This document shows, piece after piece, positions 32,792-42,450 of a stretch of 64,000 nt of DNA (position 1 is its first letter; each line of letters opens with the position of its first letter). This stretch comes from Polycyclovorans sp964425915 (lineage in GTDB: Bacteria; Pseudomonadota; Gammaproteobacteria; Nevskiales; Nevskiaceae). The position numbers and the translations under genes were made by a program. The notes under the pieces are model-generated. The model worked only from the letters and a program-made list of their open reading frames with translations. It searched no databases and had not been told where the DNA came from. The stretch spans positions 124,001 through 188,000 of the forward strand of contig CAYROO010000002.1 in assembly GCA_964425915.1 (NCBI GenBank), written 5' to 3'.

Positions 32792-35700
32792 TCAGGCCGG
32801 GGTGATGAACAACAGGGGATCGCCGGCATTCACCGGGCGCCCGGCCTGGCAGCGCAGTGCGCTGACCGTGCCGTCCATTGGCGCCGGCACGGTGAATTCC
32901 ATCTTCATGGCCTCGACGATGAGCAACGGATCGCCGGCCGCCACCTTCTGTCCGGCTTCCACCAGCAGCTTCCAGATGTTGCCGCTGATGTCGGCATGCA
33001 CCGGCTCGCCGTCGGCCGCTTCCAGGGATGGCCTGGGCGGCTCGGGAATGACATCTGGCGACATCGCGGCATCGGCCTGCCAGCGCGCCACCTCCTCGGC
33101 GAAGGCGGCCTGCTGGCGGGCACGGAACTCGGCAATGCTGTCGGCGTTGGCGTCGAGAAAGCGTTCATGCGCGGCGATGTCGAATGTTTCCTCGACGATG
33201 TCGGGCAACAGGCGCCCCTCGCGGAAGTCCTCGCGCATCACCGTCAGCTCGTCCTCGCTGACCTCGTAGTACTGCACCTGGTCGAAGAACTTGAGCAGCC
33301 AGGGCTCGCCGTTTTCGAAGGCGCGGTTCTTGAGGAACTTGTTCCAGATCGGCAGCGTGCGTCCGATCAGCTGATAGCCGCCGGGCGAGTCCATGCCGTA
33401 GATGCACATGTAAACGCCGCCGATACCCACCGTGCCTTCAGCGGTGTAGGTGCGCGCCGGGTTGTACTTGGAGGTGAGCAGGCGGTGACGCGGGTCCACC
33501 GGCACCGCACAGGGTGCGCCGAGGTACACGTCGCCCAGCCCCAGCACCATGTAGCGGGTGTCGAAGACGGTCTGCCGGACCGTGTCCACCGACGCCAGTC
33601 CGTTGATGCGGCGCATGAACTCGACGTTGCTGGGGAGCCAGGGTGCGGTATCGCGCACCGACTGGCGATAGCGCGCCACCGCGTCGAGCGTGGCACTGTC
33701 CTGCCAGGCCATGGGCAGGCGCACCACCCGCGTGGGGATGCGCAGGGTGCCGACATCAGGCAGCCGCGTTTCGATGTCCAGTAGCACCTTCAGCATGGCC
33801 GCCTGCGGGATCACCCGGCTGTCATAGTGGATCTGCAGCGAGCGCACGCCGGGCGACAGTTCGAGGATGCCCGGCACCGGATCGGCCTTCAGCGCCTGCA
33901 TCAGGGCATGGATGCGCAGCCGCAGGCGCAGGTCCAGCACCATCGGGCCGTATTCGAGCAGGATGTAGCCGTCGCCGGCCTGACGATAGGCCACCTCGGG
34001 ACGGTCGCCCTCGGCCGGCAGGGCCGCCAGCACGCATTCCGACACGGTGCCCTTCGGCACCGTCAACACCGCGGGCGCGGCCGGCACATCGACGGCGCCC
34101 AGCGTCTCGATGGCGCGATCCTGTGCCTGCTGCATCGCCAGCGCGGTGTCGAAATCGATGCGCTCGAAGCGGATGCGGTCGCCCGGCTTGACCTGCCCGA
34201 TCTTCCACAGCTCCGCCTGGGCAATGGTCACCGGACAGACGAACCCCCCCAGGCTGGGGCCGTCGCGGGTGAGGATGACCGGCATGTCGCCGGTGAAGTT
34301 CACCGCCCCGATGGCGTATTCGCAGTCGTGGATATTGGACGGATGCAGGCCGGCTTCGCCGCCATCACTGCGGGCCCACGTGGGTTTGGGCCCCATCAGG
34401 CGCACACCCAGGCGGTTGGAGTTGTAGTGCACTTCCCAGTCGGTATCGAAGAAGCGTGCGATGGCCTCCTCGGTGAAGAAGTCCGGTGCCCCGTGCGGCC
34501 CGTAGAGCACCCCGACACGCCAGTGATGCCCGTAGGCGGGGATGAGCGCCGCCGGCGCCGGCGCGGCGGCCGGCCCCTCGCCAGGCTCGGCGATGCGGAG
34601 CAGGTCGCCACCACGCAAGGGGCGCCCGGCATGTCCGCCGAACTGGCCCAGCGCGAAGGTGGCGCGCGAGCCGAGGTACACGGGCACATCGATCCCGCCC
34701 GCCACTGCCAGGTAGGTGCGGCACCCGCTGTCCGCCTTGCCCACGGTCAACACCTGCCCCGCCCCCACCGCTACCGGCGTCCAGAACGGCACCGGCTCGC
34801 CGTCGAGATGCGCATCGGTGATCGCGCCGGTCAGGGTGATCCGGGTCGGCTGGTGAAAGCGCAGGCGCGGGCCGACGATGGTGCATTCCAGTCCGGCCGC
34901 ATCGGCCGGATTGCCGACGATGCGGTTGGCCAGGCGGAAGGCGTAGTCGTCCATCGGCCCCGAAGGCGGCACGCCCACATCCCAGTAGCCGGCGCGACCG
35001 GGGTAGTCCTGCACGGTGGTGTAGGTCCCCGGCTCCAGCACTTCCATCGCCGGTGCATGGAAGGCAAAGCCGTTGAGGAACGCGGTGGAAACCTCACCGG
35101 CCGCGAAGGCGGGGTCATCGATGATCTGTCGCAGGTAGTCGAGGTTGGTGGCGATGCCGGCGAGGCGGGTGGCCGCGAGTGCTGCCCGCAGACGGGCCAT
35201 GGCATCGGCGCGATCGGTACCGTGGACGATCAGCTTGGCGATCATCGGGTCGTAGTGCGGACTCACCTCGGTGCCGGTGGCCACCCAGCCGTCGATCCGC
35301 GCGTCGTCAGGGAACACCACTTCCGTCAGCACACCGGGGGAGGGCTGGAAGTTGCGCACCGGATCCTCGGCGTAGATCCGCACCTCCATCGCCGCCCCGG
35401 TCGGCTGCGCGGTGAAGCCCGCCAGATCGGGGGGCTCGCCGGCGGCAGTGCGGATCATCCAGTCGACCAGGTCCACCCCGGTGCAGGCCTCGGTGATCGG
35501 GTGCTCGACCTGCAGCCGTGTGTTCACCTCCAGGAAGTAGAAGGCATCGCGGGCACCGTCGTAGATGAACTCCACGGTGCCGGCATTGGCATAGGCCACC
35601 GACTCACCCAGGCGCACGGCAGCGGCCAGCAGGGCCTCGCGCGTGACCGCCGGCAGATTCGGCGCAGGGGTTTCCTCCACCACTTTCTGGTTGCGCCGCT

Positions 35701-36391
35701 GCAGCGAGCAGTCGCGTTCGCCCAGCGCCACCACCCGGCCACGGCCATCGCCGAAGATCTGCACCTCGACATGCCGCGCGGCCTCGACGAAGCGTTCGAT
35801 GAACACGCCGCTGTCGCTGAAGAAGTTCTGCCCCAGGCGCTGCACCGATGCGAACGCGGCGACCAGCTCTGCTTCGCTGTTGCAGCGGGTCAGGCCGATG
35901 CCACCGCCGCCGGCGGTGGACTTGAGCATGATCGGGTAGCCGATGTCGGCGGCGGCCGCCACGGCGTCCTCCACCTGCTGCAGCAGGTCGGTGCCCGGGG
36001 TCAGCGGTACGCCGGCAGCGGCGGCCAGTGCGCGGGATTCGTGCTTGAGCCCGAAGCGGCGGATCTGATCGGGGGTCGGTCCGACGAACACGATGCCGGC
36101 GGCGGCGCAGGCATCGGCAAAGGCGGTGTTCTCGGAGAGAAAGCCGTAGCCGGGAATGATGGCCTCGGCCCCGGTCGCCTGGGCGGCGGCGATGATGGCA
36201 TCGCCGCGCAGATAGCTTTCCGCCGGCGCGTTACCCCCCAGGGCCACCGCTTCGTCGGCCACCTGCACGTGCAGGCTGTTGCGGTCGGCATCCGAGTAGA
36301 CGGCGACGCTGCCCACACCCATGGCCTTCAGCGTGCGGGCGATACGGACGGCGATTTCTCCACGGTTCGCGATGAGGACTTTACGGAACAT
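32792..36391 (-). CDS. uca: Urea carboxylase (biotin-dependent)
   Basis: A 1199-residue multidomain enzyme that carboxylates urea to allophanate with ATP and bicarbonate. Residues 1-450 are the biotin carboxylase (MFRKVLIANRGEIAVRIART, KSTAGGGGIGLTR, EVNTRLQVEHPITE). Residues about 470-780 are the KipA/AHS2-like half (TTVQDYPGRAGYWDVGVPPSGPMDDY) and about 790-1050 the KipI/AHS1-like half of the carboxyltransferase. The carboxyl end is the biotin carrier with VEAMKMEF. Length and order match bacterial urea carboxylases. The UAAP1/UAAP2 (carboxyguanidine deiminase) genes that mark guanidine operons are absent, which favours urea over guanidine as substrate. The gene follows atzF with 15 bp between. 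Confidence 0.93.
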   Translation of the reverse strand: MFRKVLIANRGEIAVRIARTLKAMGVGSVAVYSDADRNSLHVQVADEAVALGGNAPAESYLRGDAIIAAAQATGAEAIIPGYGFLSENTAFADACAAAGIVFVGPTPDQIRRFGLKHESRALAAAAGVPLTPGTDLLQQVEDAVAAAADIGYPIMLKSTAGGGGIGLTRCNSEAELVAAFASVQRLGQNFFSDSGVFIERFVEAARHVEVQIFGDGRGRVVALGERDCSLQRRNQKVVEETPAPNLPAVTREALLAAAVRLGESVAYANAGTVEFIYDGARDAFYFLEVNTRLQVEHPITEACTGVDLVDWMIRTAAGEPPDLAGFTAQPTGAAMEVRIYAEDPVRNFQPSPGVLTEVVFPDDARIDGWVATGTEVSPHYDPMIAKLIVHGTDRADAMARLRAALAATRLAGIATNLDYLRQIIDDPAFAAGEVSTAFLNGFAFHAPAMEVLEPGTYTTVQDYPGRAGYWDVGVPPSGPMDDYAFRLANRIVGNPADAAGLECTIVGPRLRFHQPTRITLTGAITDAHLDGEPVPFWTPVAVGAGQVLTVGKADSGCRTYLAVAGGIDVPVYLGSRATFALGQFGGHAGRPLRGGDLLRIAEPGEGPAAAPAPAALIPAYGHHWRVGVLYGPHGAPDFFTEEAIARFFDTDWEVHYNSNRLGVRLMGPKPTWARSDGGEAGLHPSNIHDCEYAIGAVNFTGDMPVILTRDGPSLGGFVCPVTIAQAELWKIGQVKPGDRIRFERIDFDTALAMQQAQDRAIETLGAVDVPAAPAVLTVPKGTVSECVLAALPAEGDRPEVAYRQAGDGYILLEYGPMVLDLRLRLRIHALMQALKADPVPGILELSPGVRSLQIHYDSRVIPQAAMLKVLLDIETRLPDVGTLRIPTRVVRLPMAWQDSATLDAVARYRQSVRDTAPWLPSNVEFMRRINGLASVDTVRQTVFDTRYMVLGLGDVYLGAPCAVPVDPRHRLLTSKYNPARTYTAEGTVGIGGVYMCIYGMDSPGGYQLIGRTLPIWNKFLKNRAFENGEPWLLKFFDQVQYYEVSEDELTVMREDFREGRLLPDIVEETFDIAAHERFLDANADSIAEFRARQQAAFAEEVARWQADAAMSPDVIPEPPRPSLEAADGEPVHADISGNIWKLLVEAGQKVAAGDPLLIVEAMKMEFTVPAPMDGTVSALRCQAGRPVNAGDPLLFITPA

Positions 36392-36406
36392 GCGGGAGCA
36401 TCCTGT

Positions 36407-38218
36407 TCAGGCAGCGCGGGCGCGCTCGTGGGCCATGTAGGCCCGCCAGCCGCCGAAGTGGGTGATGTCGAGGGCACCGGTCGCCGCCCAGCTTTCGCAG
36501 ATGAAGCCCTTCACTTCGCGGCCATCCGCCAGTTGCAGGGTGCCGATGCCCAGCGGCGAGGGAATCAGGGCGACAAAGCTGCCGAATGCCTCGACCGGCA
36601 TGTCCCACAGCTCCACCTGGATGGCCGCACCGTCGACACCGCGGATCAGCCCGGGCTTGGGCGGCACCGTGCCGGGCAGCGCGTAGAGCCGGTAGTCGTC
36701 GGCGGTCTGCGTGGCCTCGACCAACACGGCCGCACGTTCGGTCAGCTGATAGTTCAGCGGCATGCCGCTGAGGTGGGCCCCGACCACGGCCAGTCTCACG
36801 GTGGCCGGCCCCGGTGCGGCGGCACGCTGCGGCGGTGGCGATGGCAGACGTCCCGAAACCCCCAGCGGCCAGGGATGCGCCCGTTGCCAGCGCCGGCCGA
36901 AGTCGAGCAGCGCGATGTCGTGCCAAGCGGGTGCGATGAGGGTGACACCGGTCGGCAGACCATCGTCCCGGAACCCGGTGGGCAGCGCCAGGGCACACCC
37001 GTCCATCAGGTTGACGAAATTGGTGTAGGTGCCGAGTTGGGTGTTGAGCAGCACCGGCTCGGCCGCCACCGCGGCCTGCGTGTGGATGGTCGGCGTGCTG
37101 GGCACCACCAGTGCGTCCACCGACGCCATCTGCTGTTCGGCGACGCGGACCAGTTCGGCGCGGCGATAGTCGGCGCGGAAGGCATCGGCCGCGGAGAATT
37201 CATCGGCACGTCCGATGATGGCCTGCACCACCGGGTGCATGGTGACGCCGGGCCGCGACAGGAAAGCGCTGATCGCCGCCCGCCGCTCGGCCACCCAGGG
37301 CCCTTCGTAGAGCAGGTCGGCGAGGGCGTGCAAGGGGGCGAAATCGAGCGGCACCAGCGTCGCCCCGAGGGCCTCAAGGCGACTGCAGGCCTCGCCAAAC
37401 GCAGCCTCGGCGGCGGCATCCCCGCAGAACCGCGGGACGGCGGGCACACCCAGCCGCGGCGCCGGCGGCAGGCGTCGGGTCCCCATCACCGCCGGCGCGG
37501 GCCGGGCGAAGGGATCCTCGACGTCGAAACGACCCAGCACAGCCGCCACCACCTCGGCGTCTTCCGGGGTGTGGGCGAACACCGAGACGCAATCCAGGCT
37601 GCGGCAAGCGGGTACTACCCCGCGCGTGCTGAACCAGCCCCGGGTCGGCTTCAAGCCCACCAGGTTGTTGAACGCAGCCGGGACACGCCCCGAGCCGGCG
37701 GTGTCGGTGCCCAGCGAAAAGGCGGCGATGCCGCGCGCCACCAGCGTCGCTGAGCCGGAGCTGGAGCCGCCGCTGACGTAGTCCGGATTGAAGGCATTGG
37801 GCACCGCACCGTAGGGACTGCGGGTGCCCACCAGTCCGGTGGCGAACTGATCCAGATTGGCCTTGCCCAACAGCAGAGCACCCGCCTCAATCAGCCGCGC
37901 CACCACCGGCGCGGAGGCTGTCGGGACATAGGCGAAATCGGGACAGGCCGCAGTGGTGGCGACGCCGGCCACGTCGAGGTTGTCCTTCACCACGAACGGC
38001 ACGCCGAACAGCGGGAAGGCGGCCCAGTCCCGCCCGGCCGCCTCGAAGCGGGTCAGCAGCGCCTGAGCCTGCGCCTGCAGCGCGGCGGCATCAAAACAGA
38101 GGATCCAGTCCGGCTCACTGGCGACACAGCGTGCGGCCAGCGTCGTCATCACCGTCAGCGGCGACAGCCCGCCTCGATAGGCGGCGGTCCATTCAGCGAT
38201 TGTCCAGGCGTCTGCCAC
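36407..38218 (-). CDS. atzF: Allophanate hydrolase
   Basis: A 603-residue amidase-signature enzyme that cuts allophanate into two ammonia and two CO2. The triad is complete: lysine in PFVVKDNLDV, and two serines in GGSSSGSATLVARG and the preceding DTAGSGRVPAAF block. The carboxyl 130 residues form the separate decarboxylase-like domain typical of AtzF (MPLNYQLTERAAVLVEATQT, PPKPGLIRG). The start is GTG at 38218; the family begins with xWTIAEWxAAY, so a downstream ATG is unlikely. It is the first gene of the minus-strand urea unit and lies 10 bp downstream of an operator-like palindrome. Confidence 0.93.
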   Translation of the reverse strand: MADAWTIAEWTAAYRGGLSPLTVMTTLAARCVASEPDWILCFDAAALQAQAQALLTRFEAAGRDWAAFPLFGVPFVVKDNLDVAGVATTAACPDFAYVPTASAPVVARLIEAGALLLGKANLDQFATGLVGTRSPYGAVPNAFNPDYVSGGSSSGSATLVARGIAAFSLGTDTAGSGRVPAAFNNLVGLKPTRGWFSTRGVVPACRSLDCVSVFAHTPEDAEVVAAVLGRFDVEDPFARPAPAVMGTRRLPPAPRLGVPAVPRFCGDAAAEAAFGEACSRLEALGATLVPLDFAPLHALADLLYEGPWVAERRAAISAFLSRPGVTMHPVVQAIIGRADEFSAADAFRADYRRAELVRVAEQQMASVDALVVPSTPTIHTQAAVAAEPVLLNTQLGTYTNFVNLMDGCALALPTGFRDDGLPTGVTLIAPAWHDIALLDFGRRWQRAHPWPLGVSGRLPSPPPQRAAAPGPATVRLAVVGAHLSGMPLNYQLTERAAVLVEATQTADDYRLYALPGTVPPKPGLIRGVDGAAIQVELWDMPVEAFGSFVALIPSPLGIGTLQLADGREVKGFICESWAATGALDITHFGGWRAYMAHERARAA

Positions 38219-38227
38219 GTCTTGCGC

Positions 38228-38249
38228 ACCAACTTGTGTACAAGCTGGT
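38228..38249. promoter_or_regulatory. Palindromic GntR-type operator upstream of atzF
   Basis: A 22-bp inverted repeat with arms ACCAACTTGT and ACAAGCTGGT separated by GT (9 of 10 positions pair). The core TTGTGTACAA fits the TTGT-NN-ACAA pattern reported for FCD-type GntR proteins. It lies 10 bp upstream of the atzF start, so binding would block transcription or translation start of the whole urea unit. No guanidine-I riboswitch-like structure is seen in this leader. Confidence 0.55.
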
Positions 38250-38374
38250 GTGCAGCAAGGCCCGTGCCAGCAGCTCGCCTCGGGCGCTCAGCCAGGCGGA
38301 ATCATCAACGCTTCAATAACTTAGCCATCGCTGAGGACGCCGCAGCCGCGCGTACCGACATGGCGCAGACCCTG

Positions 38375-38396
38375 TGCACGGCACCATTGCCGTGCA
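38375..38396. terminator. Short perfect hairpin after the metallo-beta-lactamase-fold lipoprotein gene
   Basis: Stem TGCACGGCA-ccat-TGCCGTGCA, nine pairs, 12 bp past the stop of the minus-strand gene. There is no T-run, so termination is uncertain. The rest of 38250-38408 shows no further feature. Confidence 0.4.
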
Positions 38397-38408
38397 GGCC
38401 ATGCGCCA

Positions 38409-39629
38409 TCAGAACGCAGGCACACAAGCCGAACCGGGCATCGGCTCCGCCCAGATCGGGTCCGCGATGTCGTAGACGCGGGGCTTCAGGTAGTCCACCG
38501 GATCGTGCAGATAATCCAGCAGCGGCGGATGCGGCAACGCGGCCATCTCGGACCGCCATTCGGCCTCGTAGGCCGCCGCACCGCCACCGATCACCGGGGC
38601 CCAGGCGTCGTGATGGGTCGGCAGGAACACCCGCGGGTGCGCGTGCTCCACATACAGGCGCGGATCGCGCAAGCCGGACAGCGGTTGGTCGAAGCCGACA
38701 ATGGCGCCGAGCTGAACGTCCACGCACTCGGGCAGTTGATTCAAGGCAGCGCGCACTTCCGGTCCTCCGGGCTCGGCGTCGGTGATCGGCCCGGTGGAGT
38801 CGTGCCAGAACAGACTGAAATCGCCAAAGCGCAGGTGGTAGGCCCAGGTGCCGCCCTGGCCGTCGCGCAGGGTGGTCAGGAAGCGCAGCAGTTCCTGCGG
38901 GTCACTGTTGAGATAGCCGAGAAACGGCAGCAGGTTGGGCACATGGATGAATGGCGTGTCGCCCGGCTCGAAGGTCTGTGGCGCCAGTGCACTGTGGATG
39001 TGCTGCAGCACCGCGACCGGCGCCACGTCCTGCCACAGTTGCACCATCTGCACGGTCCCCGGGGGTGGTGTGTCTTCGGTGCCAGTGATCAGGCAGGTGA
39101 AGTTGGCGGCGTTGCCGTCGCGTGCGGCATCCGCCTTGGCGGTGTCGCAGATGGTGTCGGAGCCCACCACCACGGCGCCGCTACGGCCGGCAATGAAGCC
39201 GGCGTCGGCGGCATGATCGAAATGCCCATGTCCGATGAAGATGGCTTCCGGGGCCAGCGCTGCCAGCTCATCTCGGCCGATCGGCACATAGTCCTTCTGC
39301 AGGCCGATGGGTTCCCAGGCATCGAACAACCAGAGATGGCCACCGCCGGTGGCGACGAAGCTGGAAACCCCGACCCACCAGAGCTTGACCTTACTGGGCG
39401 CGACGGCATCCGGGCCCAGAATCTGCTCGCGGGCCAAGGCCACGGTGGGACTGACGGGTGGCGCAGGCGGCAGCGGCGTCCACTGCGCCAAAGGGACGCG
39501 ATCCGCTCGCGGTGCGGCCGACGGCATCTCGCCCCCGGGCGCAGTAAGCGCGCCGCTGCCACACGCCGACAACGCCAGTGCCAGCAGCAGGGCGGCCGAA
39601 CCTCGGCGCAGTGGTTGCAGCACGATCAT
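38409..39629 (-). CDS. Metallo-beta-lactamase-fold lipoprotein
   Basis: A 406-residue lipoprotein. The leader ALLLALALSAC gives a lipobox cysteine at about residue 23, followed by a Pro/Ala-rich linker. The metal motif GHGHFDHAAD (HxHxDH) is at about residues 136-145; later histidines include LQHIHSAL, LFWHDST and LPTHHDAW, enough for a binuclear site. The layout recalls UlaG-like or NAPE-PLD-like hydrolases on the cell surface or periplasmic face. The substrate is unknown. The start at 39629 is the only one that gives a signal peptide. Confidence 0.82.
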   Translation of the reverse strand: MIVLQPLRRGSAALLLALALSACGSGALTAPGGEMPSAAPRADRVPLAQWTPLPPAPPVSPTVALAREQILGPDAVAPSKVKLWWVGVSSFVATGGGHLWLFDAWEPIGLQKDYVPIGRDELAALAPEAIFIGHGHFDHAADAGFIAGRSGAVVVGSDTICDTAKADAARDGNAANFTCLITGTEDTPPPGTVQMVQLWQDVAPVAVLQHIHSALAPQTFEPGDTPFIHVPNLLPFLGYLNSDPQELLRFLTTLRDGQGGTWAYHLRFGDFSLFWHDSTGPITDAEPGGPEVRAALNQLPECVDVQLGAIVGFDQPLSGLRDPRLYVEHAHPRVFLPTHHDAWAPVIGGGAAAYEAEWRSEMAALPHPPLLDYLHDPVDYLKPRVYDIADPIWAEPMPGSACVPAF

Positions 39630-39700
39630 GCAGGTCTCCCGGAATGGCGCGAATGCGGACGCCAGCCGGTCGATTATGACGGGTGTTGCGGTCTGCGACC

Positions 39701-40552
39701 TCAGGCCTGCAGCCGCGCCATCGCCTGGGTGTAGCCCGCATCGATGGTGGGCAGGGACAACACCGGGCAATCGGCGGCGATCCCGAGCTTGCCGAGCGCG
39801 GGCACTGCCTCAGGATGCTGGCGGGCCGCCAGCATCGCATCTGCGGGATAGGCTTCGAACTGCAGGCGGGCAACGATGACCAGATCGGTGTAGTCGGCCG
39901 GACCGCGGACGTCGCGTAGTGGGTCGTCGGAGGCGATCGGCACCTCTTGCAGCTGTGACGAGAATCCCCAGTGACGCAAGACCCGCGCGCCGATCGAGGG
40001 ATGCAGGCGTTCCATCATCGGGATCCAGCCCTGCCGCGGGCCGGCAGCATCCGGGTTCATCTCCAGTTGGCGGATCAACGGCAGCATCCCAATCCTGTGC
40101 ATCAACCCCGCGAGCATCGCCACTTCGGGGCGCAGCGGCGTGCGATGGGCCGCCAGCGTTTCCGCCAGTGCCGCAACCTCCAGGCTGCGTGCCCAGGTCT
40201 GTCGCATCAGCTCGGCCAGCGCCGGCTGGCGGGTAAAGAACATTTGCTCAACCACCAGTCGGTTGACCAAGGCGCGGGTGTAGTGGAGCCCGAGCCGCGT
40301 GATCGCCGCCGGGAGGCTCTGCACTTTCACCCGACTGCCACTGGCGGCACTGTTGGCGGCCTGCACCAAACGCGCCGACAAGGCCGGATCTCGGCTGATG
40401 GCGGTGGCGACCTGGGTGGCGGTGCCGCGCTCGCTCTGGGTCAGTTCGTTGACCTTCAGGGCCAGGTCGGGCAGCGATGGCAGCCGCAGGCGCCCGGCCT
40501 CGAGCGCATCCGCGACCTCGTGTTCCAGCTGGATGGCGGCGGCGCAACCCAT
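39701..40552 (-). CDS. HDOD-domain signalling protein
   Basis: A 283-residue protein with an HDOD domain over residues about 15-215: LRLPSLPDLALKVNEL, then ATAISRDPALSARLVQAANSA, the diagnostic ITRLGLHYTRALV and LAGLMHRIGMLPL. The HD metal residues are not conserved (HRIG in place of HDIG), as in HDOD proteins generally, so it is likely a binding rather than a hydrolysing domain. AGGAG lies 8 bp before the ATG at 40552, which is preferred over the GTG at 40561. It stands alone. Confidence 0.85.
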   Translation of the reverse strand: MGCAAAIQLEHEVADALEAGRLRLPSLPDLALKVNELTQSERGTATQVATAISRDPALSARLVQAANSAASGSRVKVQSLPAAITRLGLHYTRALVNRLVVEQMFFTRQPALAELMRQTWARSLEVAALAETLAAHRTPLRPEVAMLAGLMHRIGMLPLIRQLEMNPDAAGPRQGWIPMMERLHPSIGARVLRHWGFSSQLQEVPIASDDPLRDVRGPADYTDLVIVARLQFEAYPADAMLAARQHPEAVPALGKLGIAADCPVLSLPTIDAGYTQAMARLQA

Positions 40553-40667
40553 GACGTCCACTCCTGATCTCGGGCGAGATGCCCTGATGCGCAGAATGGC
40601 CGAGTGCGCAGCCCACGCGTCGTACCGGCGACCTGAAAGGCAGGCGCCGGCCGACGAATGCGCAGGC

Positions 40668-42245
40668 TCAGGCGGCCTTGCGGGCCTCTTCCGGCGCCGC
40701 CTGACGAATCAGGTGGTCGAAGGCGCTGAGCGCAGCCTTGGACCCCTCGCCCATGGCGATGATGATCTGCTTGTACGGCGCCGTGGTGACGTCCCCGGCG
40801 GCGAACACGCCGGGCATCGAGGTCTGGCCGCGGGCATCCACCACCACCTCGCCGCGCGAGCTTAACTCCACCGCACCCTTCAGCCAGTCGCTGTTGGGGA
40901 GCAGACCGATCTGCACGAAGATGCCTTCCAGCGCCACATCATGGCTCGCACCCGACTTGCGGTCGGTGTAGCGCAGGCCATTGACGCGCTGGCCGTCGCC
41001 GAGCACCTCGGTGGTCTGCGCCGACGTGATGACGGTGACGTTGGGCAGGCTGTGCAGCTTGCGCTGCAGCACCGCATCGGCCCGCAACTGGGCATCAAAC
41101 TCCAGCAGGGTGACGTGGCTGACGATCCCGGCGAGGTCGATCGCTGCCTCGACTCCGGAGTTGCCGCCACCGATCACCGCCACGCGCTTGCCCTTGAACA
41201 AGGGGCCATCACAGTGCGGGCAGTAGGCCACACCCTTGTTGCGGTACTGATCCTCACCGGGCACGTTCATCTGCCGCCAGCGGGCACCAGTGGCAATCAC
41301 CAGCGACTTCGCCTTGAGCGTGGCGCCACTTTCGAGCGCCACTTCGACGCCGTCGGCGCCTTCGCTGAGCTGAGTCGCGCGCTGCAGTTTGATGACGTCC
41401 ACATCGTACTGACGCACATGCTCTTCAAGCGCGGCCACCAGCTTCGGCCCTTCGGTTTCCGTCACCGAGATGAAGTTCTCGATACCCAAGGTATCGGCGA
41501 CCTGGCCGCCGAAGCGCTCGGCCACCACGCCGGTGCGGATGCCCTTGCGCGCCGCATAGATGGCCGCTGCCGCACCCGCCGGCCCACCGCCGACGATGAG
41601 CACGTCGTACGGCGCCTTGTCCTTGAGCTTCTCGGCCTCACGCGCACTGGCGCCGGTGTCCAGCTTGGCGACGATCTCTTCCACGCCCATGCGGCCGGAG
41701 GCGAACGGCTCGCCGTTGAGGAAGACGCTGGGCACCGCCATCACCTGGCGACGCTCCACCTCGTCCTGGAACAGTGCGCCGTCAATGGCGACGTGTTCGA
41801 TATCCGGGTTGAGCACCGCCATCAGGTTGAGCGCCTGCACCACGTCCGGGCAGTTCTGGCAGGACAGCGAGAAGAAGGTTTCGAAGCGCAGCGGCCCTTT
41901 CAGCCCGCGCACCTGTTCGATCACCTCCTCGCTCACCTTCGGCGGATAGCCCCCGACCTGCAGCAAGGCCAGCACCAGAGAGGTGAACTCATGCCCGAGC
42001 GGCAGTCCACCGAAGCGCAGGCTGATCGCCTGACCCGGGCTATTGAGGGCGAAGGATGGCGTGCGCACCGAGGGATCGGACTGCTCGGTCACGGTGATCT
42101 GGTTGGAGCAGTCCAGCAGATCGGCCAGCAGCGCGCGCAGGTCGCGACTGCCTTCGGAGTCGTCCACATTGGCAACGATCTCGATCGGGCGCGTGACGCG
42201 CTCCAAGTAGGTCTTCAACTGGGCTTTGAGGTCAGCATCCAACAT
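40668..42245 (-). CDS. ahpF: Alkyl hydroperoxide reductase subunit F
   Basis: A 525-residue NADH-dependent reductase of AhpC. Two fused thioredoxin folds occupy residues 1-200, with the active pair C129-QN-C132 in SLSCQNCPDV. The FAD-binding loop is VLIVGGGPAGAAAAIYA, the redox dithiol CPHCDGP is near residue 345, and the NADH loop is VIGGGNSGVEAA. Length is normal. It transfers reducing power from NADH to AhpC. It lies downstream of ahpC on the same strand across a 205-bp gap with a strong hairpin. Confidence 0.95.
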   Translation of the reverse strand: MLDADLKAQLKTYLERVTRPIEIVANVDDSEGSRDLRALLADLLDCSNQITVTEQSDPSVRTPSFALNSPGQAISLRFGGLPLGHEFTSLVLALLQVGGYPPKVSEEVIEQVRGLKGPLRFETFFSLSCQNCPDVVQALNLMAVLNPDIEHVAIDGALFQDEVERRQVMAVPSVFLNGEPFASGRMGVEEIVAKLDTGASAREAEKLKDKAPYDVLIVGGGPAGAAAAIYAARKGIRTGVVAERFGGQVADTLGIENFISVTETEGPKLVAALEEHVRQYDVDVIKLQRATQLSEGADGVEVALESGATLKAKSLVIATGARWRQMNVPGEDQYRNKGVAYCPHCDGPLFKGKRVAVIGGGNSGVEAAIDLAGIVSHVTLLEFDAQLRADAVLQRKLHSLPNVTVITSAQTTEVLGDGQRVNGLRYTDRKSGASHDVALEGIFVQIGLLPNSDWLKGAVELSSRGEVVVDARGQTSMPGVFAAGDVTTAPYKQIIIAMGEGSKAALSAFDHLIRQAAPEEARKAA

Positions 42246-42328
42246 GGTGAACTCCGGTCTTCAGGTCGGCCGTCCCCCTCGCACCCGGGATCGGGCACGG
42301 CGGAGCAGCCTGGGATTCGATTCAAAGT

Positions 42329-42360
42329 GTCGCGGGCCGGGAGGGGATCCGGCCCGCGAC
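42329..42360. terminator. Hairpin between ahpC and ahpF
   Basis: Stem GTCGCGGGCCGG-gaggggat-CCGGCCCGCGAC, 12 pairs. No T-run follows on the minus strand. It may reduce read-through so that ahpC mRNA exceeds ahpF, as is usual for this pair. The flanking CCCGGGATCGGGC is present twice (about 42280-42300 and 42362-42378). Nothing else is seen in 42246-42450. Confidence 0.5.
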
Positions 42361-42450
42361 GCCCCGGGATCGGGCGACGCGGCAGGGAGGGGACGGACGT
42401 CAGAGTCCGCGCCGTTCGATCTCGGTTTCCGCTCGAGGCGCCTTGGCGCC

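Noticed and set aside
33827..37753. Very long plus-strand open frame (1308 codons) opposite uca and atzF
   Set aside because: It has the His/Gly/Arg/Val/Glu composition of an antisense shadow in GC-rich DNA and no domain, while the minus strand encodes two unmistakable enzymes.
38219..38408. Guanidine-I or other riboswitch ahead of the urea unit
   Set aside because: The leader of atzF is too short between palindrome and start and shows no conserved junction I know; only an operator-like palindrome is evident.
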